DNA from: Natronosporangium sp035305625 | GTDB taxonomy: Bacteria; Actinomycetota; Actinomycetes; Mycobacteriales; Micromonosporaceae | Direction: 5' to 3' | Assembly: GCA_963809545.1 (NCBI GenBank) | Contig: CAWEKD010000005.1 | Coordinates: 682,001 to 746,000 of the forward strand | DNA length: 64,000 bases | In this document: piece by piece, positions 1-9,130 of the stretch | Position numbering within the stretch: the stretch's first letter is position 1 | How the letters are laid out: each line of letters begins with the position of its first letter | Program-made: the position numbers and the translations under genes | Notes under the pieces: generated by a model | The model's database searches: none | What the model was told of the DNA's origin: nothing | The model's input: the letters and a program-made list of their open reading frames with translations, nothing else

Positions 1-46
1 GGTGGAACCGGAGCGTCGACCGGCTGGTTGGGGGCAACGGAGCCGG

Positions 47-96
47 TTGTACACAGGCTGTGGACAATACACAGGCTGTGGAAAACATGTGGACAA
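47..96. promoter_or_regulatory. DnaA-box cluster upstream of dnaA
   Basis: Four 9-mers resembling the actinobacterial DnaA box TTGTCCACA lie within 50 bases: TTGTACACA at 47-55 (one mismatch), TGTGGACAA at 59-67 (perfect, reverse), TGTGGAAAA at 77-85 (weaker) and TGTGGACAA at 88-96 (perfect, reverse). They sit about 100 bases before the dnaA start and probably serve autoregulation and/or form part of the bipartite origin. Weaker GGTGGAT-type sequences follow at 121-142. Confidence 0.75.
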
Positions 97-193
97 CCAC
101 GGCCGGGACGGTGGACGACCCGGTGGATAGACCGGTGGATAAACCATCCGGGTAACCCGGTAACAGCGGCGGTACCGGGCGGGGGGTGACGAC

Positions 194-1936
194 GTGGCGG
201 AGGCGGCCATGGGCACGGGTGGACGGGACGACCTGGCCACAGTGTGGCGGGACGCCACCGAAGAGATGGTGGACACGATCGTCTCCGCCCAGCAGCGGGC
301 CTATCTTCGGCAGACTCGACTCCGAGCGATCGTCGAGGACACCGCGCTGTTGGCGGTGCCGGACGCATTCACCCGGGACCAGATCGAAACCAAGCTGCGC
401 CCGGCGATCACCGAGGCGCTCTCCCGACGGCTAGGCCGACCGGTCCAGGTCGCGGTGATCCTCGCTCCCAGCGACCCGCCGCCCGCCGACCCCGGTCCGG
501 CCAACCCACCCACCGGTTACCCGGTCGGACACCCCCCCGCCGGCACCGCCAGCGTCGCACCGCCTGCTCCCCGTACCTCGGACCCTGGTTGGGGAGAGCC
601 CGCGGGCGGCCCCGACCCCTATCAAGAGCGCCCCGTGGGGTGGCTGCCCACCGGATATGTCCGGCAGTCGGCGCCGCCGGCCCACTCCGGTGGCGCAGAC
701 CCCGCGGGACACCGGATCCGGGAACTGTCCGGCGACAACCTGGGCTACCACCGGCCGTACGACCCGGGACTCGGCCCGTCCGACTATCCAGTTCGGGACT
801 ACCCGGGGCGGGAGTACCCCGGCTCGGGGCCGACCACCTCCCGCGAAAGCGGCCCGGGCCGGGAGCCCCGCTGGGCCGCCCCGACCGGCGCCGGTACCGC
901 CGGGGGCAACCGGCTCAACCCCAAGTACACGTTCGAGACATTCGTGATCGGCTCCTCCAACCGGTTCGCGCACGCGGCCGCGGTGGCGGTGGCGGAGTCA
1001 CCGGCCAAGGCGTACAACCCGCTGTTCATCTACGGCAGCTCTGGGCTGGGCAAGACTCACCTACTGCACGCGATCGGCCACTACGCCTCCCAGCTGGGCA
1101 ACGCCCGAGCGGTCCGGTACGTGTCCACCGAGGAGTTCACCAACGACTTCATCAACTCGGTGCGGGACGACAAGACCAGCGCGTTCCAGCGCCGCTACCG
1201 CGACGTCGACGTACTGCTGATCGACGACATCCAGTTCCTGGAGAGCCGGGAGCGGACCCAGGAGGAGTTCTTCCACACTTTCAACACCCTGCACAACGCC
1301 AATAAGCAGATTGTGATCACCTCGGACCGGTCCCCGAAGCAGCTGTCGACGCTGGAGGACCGGCTGCGCACCCGGTTCGAGTGGGGGCTGCTGGCCGACA
1401 TCCAGCCCCCGGACCTGGAGACGCGGATCGCGATCCTGCAGAAGAAGGCGGCCCAGGAGCGGCTGCACGCCCCGCCGGAGGTGCTGGAGTTCATCGCCAG
1501 CCGGATCGCCAACTCCATCCGGGAGCTGGAGGGGGCGCTGATCCGCGTGACCGCGTTCGCCTCCCTGACCCGCTCACCGGTGGAGCTGTCCCTGGCGGAG
1601 GAGGTGCTGCGGGACTTCATTCCGGACGGGGACGAGCCGAAGGTGACGGTGGAGCAGATCATGGCCTCCACCGCCGAGTACTTCGGGGTCAGCCTGGAGG
1701 ACCTGCGCGGCCACTCCCGTTCCCGGGTGTTGGTCAACGCCCGACAGGTCGCGATGTACCTGTGCCGGGAGCTGACCGACCTGTCGCTACCGCGGATCGG
1801 GCAAGCGTTCGGGGGTCGGGACCACACCACCGTGATGCACGCGGACCGGAAGATCCGGCAGCAGATGGCCGAGCGGCGCTCCCTGTTCAACCAGATCGCT
1901 GAGCTGACCAACCGGATCAAGCAGACCACCGGCTGA
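194..1936 (+). CDS. dnaA: Chromosomal replication initiator protein DnaA
   Basis: DnaA binds the DnaA boxes of oriC, unwinds the origin and loads the replicative helicase. The 580-residue product has an N-terminal domain (about residues 15-95), then a long Pro/Gly/Tyr-rich linker (about 100-240) typical of actinobacterial DnaA. The AAA+ core follows, with Walker A GSSGLGKTH near residue 281 and Walker B LLIDDIQF near 340. The C-terminal box-binding helix-turn-helix carries the signature GGRDHTTVMHA near 539. The start is GTG at 194. DnaA boxes upstream (47-96) and downstream (1937-2310) support its identity and autoregulation. The reading frame is intact. Confidence 0.98.
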   Translation: MAEAAMGTGGRDDLATVWRDATEEMVDTIVSAQQRAYLRQTRLRAIVEDTALLAVPDAFTRDQIETKLRPAITEALSRRLGRPVQVAVILAPSDPPPADPGPANPPTGYPVGHPPAGTASVAPPAPRTSDPGWGEPAGGPDPYQERPVGWLPTGYVRQSAPPAHSGGADPAGHRIRELSGDNLGYHRPYDPGLGPSDYPVRDYPGREYPGSGPTTSRESGPGREPRWAAPTGAGTAGGNRLNPKYTFETFVIGSSNRFAHAAAVAVAESPAKAYNPLFIYGSSGLGKTHLLHAIGHYASQLGNARAVRYVSTEEFTNDFINSVRDDKTSAFQRRYRDVDVLLIDDIQFLESRERTQEEFFHTFNTLHNANKQIVITSDRSPKQLSTLEDRLRTRFEWGLLADIQPPDLETRIAILQKKAAQERLHAPPEVLEFIASRIANSIRELEGALIRVTAFASLTRSPVELSLAEEVLRDFIPDGDEPKVTVEQIMASTAEYFGVSLEDLRGHSRSRVLVNARQVAMYLCRELTDLSLPRIGQAFGGRDHTTVMHADRKIRQQMAERRSLFNQIAELTNRIKQTTG

Positions 1937-2394
1937 ACCACCGACCGCACCAGTCCGACCCGGATCCGGACCACCGATCCGGGTCGACATTTTTGCGGCA
2001 CCATCCACCGTTCCACCCACACCGGTGACCAACGTGACGGGTCGAGGTTCGCCTAGTTATACACAGGTTGTGGGGAAAATCTGGGGATATCCGGTGGAAA
2101 ACCGGTGGACAACGGTGGATGGTCGAGGGAGAACCGGCCGGCTGTGGATAACTAACGGAGTTCTCCACCGCGTCATCCACGGGTCATCCACCGGCTCTCT
2201 TCCCCGCTGACCTCGGTAAACGCGAGTTCTCCACAGTTTCCACACCACCGACTATGACGACGATATAGATCTACAAAAGAAGAAAGATCAATCATCGGTG
2301 TGTGGAAAGTTGCCGTGGACCCGGCTGCGCCGGGTTGGCAGCAGGCTCTTACAGTGCGAGAGTGGGCTGACCGCGTGAGTGGCAGGAGGCACCG
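1937..2394. other. oriC: Replication origin oriC
   Basis: This 458-base dnaA-dnaN gap holds many DnaA-box-like 9-mers in both orientations. They include TTATACACA at 2057-2065, TGTGGGGAA at 2069-2077, GGTGGACAA at 2104-2112, TGTGGATAA at 2143-2151 (exact TTATCCACA on the other strand), TTCTCCACA at 2227-2235, GTTTCCACA at 2236-2244 and TGTGGAAAG at 2301-2309. Degenerate TCATCCAC-type copies lie at about 2170-2195. An AT-rich tract at about 2247-2297, rare in this GC-rich window, is the best candidate unwinding element. The dnaN promoter and leader must occupy the end. No gene is seen here. Confidence 0.93.
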
Positions 2395-3531
2395 ATGAAG
2401 TTCCGGGTCGAACGTGACGCCCTGGCCGACGGAGTTGCCTGGACCGCCAAGGGACTGCCGTCCCGACCGTCGGTGCCGGTGCTCGCCGGGGTGCTGCTCC
2501 GAGTCACCGACCAGTCGCTGCACCTGTCCGGCTTCGACTACCAGGTCTCCACTGAGGCCACTGTGCCGGTGCACGCGGACGCCGAGGGCGCCGCGCTGGT
2601 GTCCGGCCGACTGCTGGCGGAGATCAGCAAGGCGCTCCCCGCCAAGCCGGTGGAGATCGCCGCGATCGACGCGCATCTGGAGCTGACCTGCGGCAGTGCG
2701 CGGTTCACCCTGCCGACCATGCCGGTGGAGGACTACCCGTCCCTGCCGTCGCTGCCGGATCGGGCCGGCACGGTGGACGCCGCCGCTTTCGCCACCGCGG
2801 TCTCCCAGGTCGCGTTCGCGGCGGGTAAGGACGAAACCCTGCCGATGATGACCGGGGTCCGGATCGAGCTGGAGGGGCGCACCTTGGCGCTTCTGTCCAC
2901 CGACCGGTACCGGTTGGCGGTTCGCGAGATCGAGTGGCAGCCGGACGATCCGGAGTTCAGTGCACACGCGCTGGTGCCGGCCCGTACCCTGGCCGACACC
3001 GCCAAGACCCTCGGTGCGCTCGGCGGCGAGCTGGTGCTCGCGTTGGGGAGCGCCGGCGGCAGTGAAGGGATGATCGGGTTCGAGGCCGGGGAGCGGCGGA
3101 CCACCAGCCGGCTGCTGGACGGCACCAACTACCCACCGGTGCGTAACCTGTTCCCCACCAGCCACGTCGCCCAGGCGAAGGTGCCGGTGGCGGCCCTCAC
3201 CGAGGTGGTCCGCCGGGTGTCGCTCGTGGGTGAGCGCAGCGCCCCGGTGCGGTTGGCGTTCAGCCCGGAGGGGCTGGTGGTGGAGGCCGGTGGTTCGGAA
3301 GAAGCGCGGGCCAGTGAGGCGGTGGAGGCGACCTTCGAGGGGCCGGAGCCGATGATGCTCGCGTTCAACGCCACCTACCTGCTGGAAGGGCTGCAGGCGT
3401 TGACCACCCCGATGGCGGTGTTCTCGTTCGTGGAGCCGACCAAGCCGGCGGTGCTGATGGGTGGGAACGAAGAGGGTGAACCGGTGTCTGGTTACCGTTA
3501 CCTCATTCAGCCCATCCGCGTCGTACGATGA
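2395..3531 (+). CDS. dnaN: DNA polymerase III beta subunit (sliding clamp)
   Basis: This is the ring-shaped processivity factor that tethers DNA polymerase III to DNA. The 378-residue product has the usual three repeated clamp domains, opening MKFRVERDALADGV and closing with the family-typical tail YRYLIQPIRVVR. The ATG at 2395 follows an AGGAGG ribosome site about 5 bases upstream. It lies directly after oriC and before gnd and recF, the standard actinobacterial order. No oddities seen. Confidence 0.98.
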   Translation: MKFRVERDALADGVAWTAKGLPSRPSVPVLAGVLLRVTDQSLHLSGFDYQVSTEATVPVHADAEGAALVSGRLLAEISKALPAKPVEIAAIDAHLELTCGSARFTLPTMPVEDYPSLPSLPDRAGTVDAAAFATAVSQVAFAAGKDETLPMMTGVRIELEGRTLALLSTDRYRLAVREIEWQPDDPEFSAHALVPARTLADTAKTLGALGGELVLALGSAGGSEGMIGFEAGERRTTSRLLDGTNYPPVRNLFPTSHVAQAKVPVAALTEVVRRVSLVGERSAPVRLAFSPEGLVVEAGGSEEARASEAVEATFEGPEPMMLAFNATYLLEGLQALTTPMAVFSFVEPTKPAVLMGGNEEGEPVSGYRYLIQPIRVVR

Positions 3532-3568
3532 GGGCGGCGGGTGAATAGGCCCGCCGCTGGGGGGTGTA

Positions 3569-4438
3569 ATGCAGCTCGGGCTGGTGGGGCTGGGCCGGAT
3601 GGGCGCGAGCATGCGCGACCGACTCACCGCGGCCGGGCACCACGTAGTGGGCTACGACCACGATCCGTCCCGGTCTGACGCGACCTCACTGGCGGATCTG
3701 TGCGACCGGCTTTCCCCGCCCCGGGTGGTATGGCTGATGGTGCCGGTGGCCGTCACCGGGCAGGTGATCAACGACTTAGCGGAGTTGCTGGAGCCCGGAG
3801 ACCTGGTCATCGACGGAGGTAACTCCCACTATCAGGAGGCCGCCCCCCGGGCGGAGCAACTGGGCCAGCGGCGGATCGGCTACCTGGACGTCGGGGTGTC
3901 CGGTGGCATCTGGGGCGCCACCCACGGGTACGCGTTGATGGTCGGGGGCGAGCCCCGCCATGTCCAGCGATGTATGCCGATTTTTGAAGCTTTGAAGCCG
4001 GAGGGCGAATTCGGCTTCGTCCACGCCGGCGGGGTGGGCGCGGGGCACTTCGCCAAGATGATCCACAACGGGATCGAGTACGGCCTGATGCAGGCGTACG
4101 CGGAGGGGTACGAGCTGCTGACCCGGGCGGAGCTGGTGACCGACGCGCCGGCGGTGCTGCGGTCGTGGCGGGACGGCTCGGTGATCCGGTCCTGGCTGCT
4201 CGATCTGCTGGACCGCGCCCTCGCCGACGACCCGAAGTTGGCCGAGGTGCGGGCTTACGTGGAGGACACCGGCGAAGGACGCTGGGTGGTGGAGGAGGCG
4301 GTCCGGCGGGCGGTACCGATCCCCGCCTTGACCGCGGCGCTGTTCACCCGGTTCAGCTCTCGGCAGTCTGACCGGCTGGCGATGAAGGCGGTGGCGGCGT
4401 TGCGAGAGCAGTTCGGCGGCCACCCGATCCGGCGTTGA
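3569..4438 (+). CDS. gnd: 6-phosphogluconate dehydrogenase, short (probably NAD-dependent) type
   Basis: Oxidative decarboxylation of 6-phosphogluconate to ribulose 5-phosphate in the pentose phosphate pathway. The 289-residue length matches the short GndA/YqeC-like class rather than the roughly 470-residue enzyme. Visible motifs are the N-terminal dinucleotide fold GLGRMGASM, then VIDGGNSHYQ, the substrate loop GVSGGIWGATHGYALM (about residues 110-125) and KMIHNGIEYGLMQ with the catalytic Lys and Asn near 165. It sits between dnaN and recF, as in many actinobacteria, and its stop overlaps or abuts the recF start region. NAD rather than NADP preference is inferred from the class. Confidence 0.93.
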   Translation: MQLGLVGLGRMGASMRDRLTAAGHHVVGYDHDPSRSDATSLADLCDRLSPPRVVWLMVPVAVTGQVINDLAELLEPGDLVIDGGNSHYQEAAPRAEQLGQRRIGYLDVGVSGGIWGATHGYALMVGGEPRHVQRCMPIFEALKPEGEFGFVHAGGVGAGHFAKMIHNGIEYGLMQAYAEGYELLTRAELVTDAPAVLRSWRDGSVIRSWLLDLLDRALADDPKLAEVRAYVEDTGEGRWVVEEAVRRAVPIPALTAALFTRFSSRQSDRLAMKAVAALREQFGGHPIRR

Positions 4439-4449
4439 CGGGGGCCGCG

Positions 4450-5568
4450 GTGTACGTGCGGCGGCTGGAACTGGTCGACTTCCGCTCCTACCCCCAGATA
4501 GAGGTCGACTTCGAACCCGGAGCGAACGTGCTGGTCGGCCCGAACGGGGTGGGGAAGACCAATCTGGTGGAGGCGTTGGGATACGTCGCCACGCTGGCGA
4601 GTCACCGGGTGGCTACCGACGCCCCGTTGGTGCGGGCCGGCGCTAGTTCGGCGGTGATCCGCTGTCTGATCGGCCACGACGGCCGGGAACTGCTGGTGGA
4701 GCTGGAGCTCATACCCGGCCGGGCCAACCGCGCCCGGCTCGGCCGCGCCCCGGTCCGGCGAGTACGGGACATCCTGGGTGCGCTGCGGACGGTGCTGTTC
4801 GCGCCCGAGGACATCGAACTGGTGCGAGGGGAGCCGGCCACCCGCCGCCGGTATCTGGACGAACTGCTGGTGGCCCGACGGCCCCGGTTCGCGGGCGTCT
4901 GCGCCGACTACGACCGGGTCCTCAAACAGCGCAACGCTTTGCTCCGGAGCGCGGCGGCCGCGCGCCGGGCCGGCACCCGCGCAGATCTGTCCACTCTAGA
5001 GGTGTGGGACGTGCACCTGGCGCAGCACGGGGCCGAACTACTGGCTGGCCGACTGGAGCTGGTCGAGGCGCTGCGCCCCCACGTGGCCGAGAGCTACGCC
5101 GGCCTAGCGGGAGCGGGCAGCGAGGCCCGGTTGGAGTATCGAAGCAACCTACCGGAGACACCGCCGGACCGCGCGCAGCTGACTGCGGCGTTGACCGCCG
5201 CGTTGGCCGAGGCGCGCGCCACGGAGCTAGAGCGAGGGGTGACCCTGGTCGGGCCACACCGGGACGATCTCGAGTTGCGGTTGGGGACGTTGCCGGCCAA
5301 GGGATACGCCAGCCACGGCGAGTCCTGGTCGTACGCGGTGGCGCTGCGACTGGCCGCCTACCGGTTGCTGCGCGCCGACGGTCCCGAACCGGTGTTGCTG
5401 CTGGACGATGTGTTCGCGGAGCTGGACGCCGATCGGCGGGAGCGGCTGGCCGACAGCATCCGGGACGCCGGCCAGACCCTGATCACCTGCGCGGTGGAGG
5501 CGGATGTGCCGGTTTCGCTGCGGGGCGCCCGGTACGAGGTCCGCAACGGGGAGGTGAAGCGTGCCTGA
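4450..5568 (+). CDS. recF: DNA replication and repair protein RecF
   Basis: SMC-like ATPase that loads RecA at single-strand gaps in recombinational repair. Motifs: Walker A GPNGVGKTN near residue 30, and the Walker B/D-loop LLLDDVFAELDADRR near 320. The GTG at 4450 gives the canonical start (M)YVRRLELVDFRSY. A TTG at 4435, overlapping the gnd stop, would add five residues and is less likely. The final 8 bases overlap the following DUF721 gene, indicating coupled translation in a dnaN-gnd-recF-dciA transcription unit. Confidence 0.96.
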   Translation: MYVRRLELVDFRSYPQIEVDFEPGANVLVGPNGVGKTNLVEALGYVATLASHRVATDAPLVRAGASSAVIRCLIGHDGRELLVELELIPGRANRARLGRAPVRRVRDILGALRTVLFAPEDIELVRGEPATRRRYLDELLVARRPRFAGVCADYDRVLKQRNALLRSAAAARRAGTRADLSTLEVWDVHLAQHGAELLAGRLELVEALRPHVAESYAGLAGAGSEARLEYRSNLPETPPDRAQLTAALTAALAEARATELERGVTLVGPHRDDLELRLGTLPAKGYASHGESWSYAVALRLAAYRLLRADGPEPVLLLDDVFAELDADRRERLADSIRDAGQTLITCAVEADVPVSLRGARYEVRNGEVKRA

Positions 5569-6118
5569 GCCGGACGACCGGGCCGCGGAGTCTGGCCCAG
5601 TCGAGGACGCCCCCCAGCTCCCCGAAGGGGTACGCGGACCGGAGCTGGCCCGGGCGGTGCTGGACGCGGCCCGGGCGCGTCGGGGCGCCATCGGCGGCCC
5701 CCGGAAACGCGCCAGCCGCCGGGCGTCCGGCGGTTCCCGCTGGTCGGGGCCGGGGCCGGACCCCCGGGATCCGCAACCGTTGGGAGCGGTGCTGGCCAAG
5801 TTGATGAAGGACCGCGGCTGGCAGCGCCCCGCCGCCGAGGCGAGCCTGTTCGGCCGTTGGGAGGCGGTGGTGGGGCCGGAGGTCGCCAGCCGATGCCGCC
5901 CGGTGAAGCTGGTCGACGGTGAGCTGACCCTGGAGGCGGTCTCCACCGCGTGGGCGACCCAACTCCGGTTGCTGGCCGGCCGGTTGCTCAAACAGATCGC
6001 GGCCGAGGTCGGCCACGATGTGGTGACTCGGCTGCGGATCCACGGCCCCGCGGCCCCGTCCTGGAGTCCCGGGCCACTGCGGATCCGTGGCCGCGGCCCC
6101 CGGGACACCTACGGCTGA
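5561..6118 (+). CDS. DUF721 (DciA-like) protein
   Basis: Members of this family act as helicase operators that help load the replicative helicase DnaB in bacteria lacking DnaC. The 185-residue product has a charged, Pro/Arg-rich N-terminal half. The DUF721 core starts near residue 80 (VLAKLMKDRGW, FGRWEAVVGPEVA, LTLEAVSTAWATQL, LLKQIAAEVG). Position next to recF and overlap with it (8 bases) match the actinobacterial arrangement. Start GTG at 5561. The last bases overlap the convergent gene at 6109. Confidence 0.9.
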   Translation: MPEPDDRAAESGPVEDAPQLPEGVRGPELARAVLDAARARRGAIGGPRKRASRRASGGSRWSGPGPDPRDPQPLGAVLAKLMKDRGWQRPAAEASLFGRWEAVVGPEVASRCRPVKLVDGELTLEAVSTAWATQLRLLAGRLLKQIAAEVGHDVVTRLRIHGPAAPSWSPGPLRIRGRGPRDTYG

Positions 6119-6669
6119 CCGGCGCCGGTCTGGTTCACGTACACCGCGAAGCCGCTTTCGGCGCAGCGCCGGTAGAACCGCGCCAACACCGCCAGCTCCG
6201 ACAGGGGGAACCGCCACTGCCGGGCGGGGGTGTCGGCGAGCGCGGCCAGTCGCTGCTCCAACCAGCGCAGTTGGGTGTCGGCGAGCGGCCCACCACCCAA
6301 CGCTTCCCGCAGCACCGCCCCCACCGAGGTGAACGTGACCAGGTCGCCGTGCGGCCGGTGTCGCTCCACGAACTGTTCCAGCCCGTCGGCGATCCAGCCG
6401 CACCCGTCCGGGTCGATCACCGGGTCGTCGTCCTCCGCGTCGGCGGCGGACAGTACTCCCTCCAGCCCGAGCAGCAGGTCCACCAGGGTCAGGTAGGAAT
6501 CCACCTGAACCGTGCTGGTTTTGGCGATATGTCCTGCCAAGGCCGCGGTGGATGCCGCCACGTCCGTGCGGTCGGTCAATTCCCCGAAGTCCGCGAACTC
6601 CGCTGGCGCGACCGGTTCGTAGTACCGGCCCATCCGTGGCCATGCCACAGCCACGTTGTCCAGCCCCAT
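6109..6669 (-). CDS. Hypothetical protein (186 aa)
   Basis: Unrecognised soluble protein on the opposite strand between dciA and gyrB. The ATG at 6669 gives a product beginning MGLDNVAVAWPRMGRYYEP. A longer frame extends to 6759, but its first 30 residues are Arg/Gly/Ser-rich and look like translated leader. The sequence is predominantly helical, with hydrophobic helices (TLVDLLLGLEGVLS, ELAVLARFYRRC). No signal peptide, membrane span or catalytic motif is visible. It converges on the DUF721 gene with a 10-base overlap. Confidence 0.7.
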   Translation of the reverse strand: MGLDNVAVAWPRMGRYYEPVAPAEFADFGELTDRTDVAASTAALAGHIAKTSTVQVDSYLTLVDLLLGLEGVLSAADAEDDDPVIDPDGCGWIADGLEQFVERHRPHGDLVTFTSVGAVLREALGGGPLADTQLRWLEQRLAALADTPARQWRFPLSELAVLARFYRRCAESGFAVYVNQTGAGQP

Positions 6670-7048
6670 CGCCGCGCTGCTCCCTTCCCCGGACCCTGCC
6701 TGCCGTCCCCGCCCCACCAAGGAGGGCGGACGCCGGGTGAGCGTACGACGCCCGGCCAATTTCCGCGACCCCGGTAGGGGGGCGCGGCGGGGGGAGTTCG
6801 GGCGTTCTAGCAGCCGCCAGGCGGTGCCAGGTGCGGGTTCTGTGGGACCCGCACAGTAAGATTGAGGAGCGTACGGGGCTGTCGGATCGGGCTACCGGAT
6901 CGGGAGCGGCCCCGCGGCGATACGACCCGTCGGCGACCGGCCGGCGGGCGGTTCGCGTTCCCCTTGGCCGCGGCAGGGTAGCCGTGCCTCGCGAGGAGCG
7001 TGGGGTACCCAACCATCCGGTCTGCGCCGCCGGAGAGAGGACCAGAGG
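6670..7048. promoter_or_regulatory. gyrB upstream region with palindrome and candidate promoter
   Basis: This 379-base gap lies between two divergent starts. A perfect 8-bp inverted repeat GTGCGGGT (6831-6838) / ACCCGCAC (6847-6854) with an 8-base spacer is followed two bases later by TAAGAT (6857-6862), a good -10 hexamer. If TAAGAT is the -10, the palindrome occupies the -35/spacer and could be an operator, and the gyrB leader would be about 180 bases. No convincing -35 is seen. Nothing else recognisable. Confidence 0.45.
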
Positions 7049-8989
7049 GTGGCAGCGTCGAAGCAAGATAGCTACACCGCCGGCTCCCTGACCGTACTCG
7101 AGGGGTTGGAGGCGGTCCGCAAGCGACCAGGGATGTACATCGGCTCCACCGGGGAGCGTGGTCTGCATCACCTGGTGTGGGAAGTGGTCGACAACGCGGT
7201 CGACGAGGCCCTGGCCGGTTACTGCGACACCATCGAGGTGGTGCTGCTGGCCGACAACGGGGTCCGCGTCACCGACAACGGCCGGGGTATCCCGGTCGAC
7301 CTGCACCCGAAGCTGAAGAAGCCCGGGGTGGAGGTGGCGTTGACCGTCCTGCACGCGGGCGGGAAGTTCGACGGCAAGGCCTACGCGGTGTCCGGCGGTC
7401 TGCACGGGGTCGGGGTGTCGGTGGTCAACGCGCTGTCGACCCGCCTCGAGGTGGAGATTCACAAGGACGGGCGGGTGTGGCGGCAGTCCTACCGGAACTC
7501 CCGCCCGGGCCCGCTGGAGAAGGGTGAGCCGACGCGGCGGACCGGATCGTCGGTGAGTTTCTGGCCGGATCCAGACATCTTCGAGACCACGGAGTTCTCG
7601 TTCGAGACCATCAGCCGGCGGCTGCAGGAGATGGCGTTCCTCAACCGGGGACTGACCATCCAGCTGCGGGACGAGCGCGAGCGTGACGACGAAGGCAAGC
7701 CGCGCGAGGTCGTCTATCTCTACAAAGGTGGGATCGCCGACTTCGTCCGGCACCTCAACCAGACCAAGGGCCCCATCCACAAGTCGGTGATCGAGTTCGG
7801 GGCCGAGGGCGACAACATGTCGCTCGAGGTCGCCATGCAGTGGAACGAGTCCTACGGCGAGTCGGTATACACCTTCGCCAACACCATCAACACTCACGAG
7901 GGTGGTACCCACGAGGAGGGCTTCCGGGCCGCGCTGACATCGGTGGTGAACCGGTACGGTAGTGAGCGCAAACTCCTCAAGGGCGACGAGAAACTCACCG
8001 GAGAGGACATTCGGGAGGGGCTGGCCGCGATTGTCTCGGTCAAGCTGACCAACCCGCAGTTCGAGGGCCAGACCAAGACCAAGCTGGGCAACACCGAGGT
8101 GCGCAGCTTCGTCCTGAAGACGTGCAACGACTGGCTGGCGGACTGGTTTGAGCGCAACCCCAGCGAGGCGAAGACCATCATCACCAAGGCTTCGCAGGCG
8201 GCGCGGGCGCGGCTGGCCGCCGCGCAGGCGCGGAAGCTGGCTCGCCGCAAGTCGTTGCTGGAGTCGGGCTCGATGCCCGGCACGTTGGCGGACTGTCAGT
8301 CCACCGACCCCCGCGAGTGCGAACTGTTCATCGTGGAGGGTGACTCGGCGGGAGGCTCGGCCAAGCAGGGGCGGGACCCGCGGACACAGGCGATTCTGCC
8401 GATCCGGGGGAAGATCCTCAACGTGGAGAAGGCGCGGATCGACAAGATCCTCAAGAACAACGAGGTTCAGTCGATCATTACCGCGCTGGGTACCGGTATC
8501 CACGACGACTTCGACATCTCGAAGTTGCGGTACCACCGGGTCATCCTGATGGCTGACGCCGATGTGGACGGTCAGCACATCCAGACCCTGCTGCTGACGC
8601 TGCTGTTCCGGTTCATGCGGCCGCTGATCGAGCAGGGCCACGTGTACCTCGCCTCCCCGCCGCTTTACAAGATCAAGTGGAACAAGCGCGGCGACGATGT
8701 GCAGTACGCCTACTCCGACCGGGAGCGGGACGGGTTGCTCGCACTGCGCCGGGAGAAGAACCCCAACGCCAAGGCCGAGATTCAGCGGTTCAAGGGGCTC
8801 GGGGAGATGAACTACCCGGAGCTGTGGGAGACCACCATGAATCCGGCTACCCGGACCCTGCGTCACGTCACGCTGGACGACGCAGCCACCGCTGACGAAC
8901 TGTTCAGCGTCTTGATGGGCGAAGACGTGGAGGCGCGTCGGGCGTTCATCCAGCGCAACGCCAAGGACGTGCGCTTCCTTGACATCTAG
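7049..8989 (+). CDS. gyrB: DNA gyrase subunit B
   Basis: ATPase subunit of the type II topoisomerase that introduces negative supercoils. The 646-residue product has the GHKL ATPase domain (EVVDNAVDEALAG, DNGRGIPVD, GGLHGVGVSVVNAL). The transducer follows, then the TOPRIM domain with EGDSAGGSAKQGRD near residue 430 and DADVDGQHI near 503, and the C-terminal tail with FKGLGEMN. The GTG at 7049 gives MAASKQDSYTAGSLTVLEGL; the context ggagagagg serves as ribosome site. gyrA follows after 141 bases. Confidence 0.98.
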   Translation: MAASKQDSYTAGSLTVLEGLEAVRKRPGMYIGSTGERGLHHLVWEVVDNAVDEALAGYCDTIEVVLLADNGVRVTDNGRGIPVDLHPKLKKPGVEVALTVLHAGGKFDGKAYAVSGGLHGVGVSVVNALSTRLEVEIHKDGRVWRQSYRNSRPGPLEKGEPTRRTGSSVSFWPDPDIFETTEFSFETISRRLQEMAFLNRGLTIQLRDERERDDEGKPREVVYLYKGGIADFVRHLNQTKGPIHKSVIEFGAEGDNMSLEVAMQWNESYGESVYTFANTINTHEGGTHEEGFRAALTSVVNRYGSERKLLKGDEKLTGEDIREGLAAIVSVKLTNPQFEGQTKTKLGNTEVRSFVLKTCNDWLADWFERNPSEAKTIITKASQAARARLAAAQARKLARRKSLLESGSMPGTLADCQSTDPRECELFIVEGDSAGGSAKQGRDPRTQAILPIRGKILNVEKARIDKILKNNEVQSIITALGTGIHDDFDISKLRYHRVILMADADVDGQHIQTLLLTLLFRFMRPLIEQGHVYLASPPLYKIKWNKRGDDVQYAYSDRERDGLLALRREKNPNAKAEIQRFKGLGEMNYPELWETTMNPATRTLRHVTLDDAATADELFSVLMGEDVEARRAFIQRNAKDVRFLDI

Positions 8990-9130
8990 TGAGCATGTGA
9001 GTTCGACCGACAAGTCGTGCGGTGTCGCGGGTGGCCGGCGTGCCATCCGCGCCGGGGCCAGTCCTGCCTGCCCGGCATCCACCAGGGTGGCTGACCGCGA
9101 CGACCGCGGCCGTGAAGGAAAGGTGGAACA

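Noticed and set aside
2173..3627. A 484-codon minus-strand frame opposite dnaN and oriC
   Set aside because: Low-complexity Arg/His-rich translation crossing the origin; no gene expected there.
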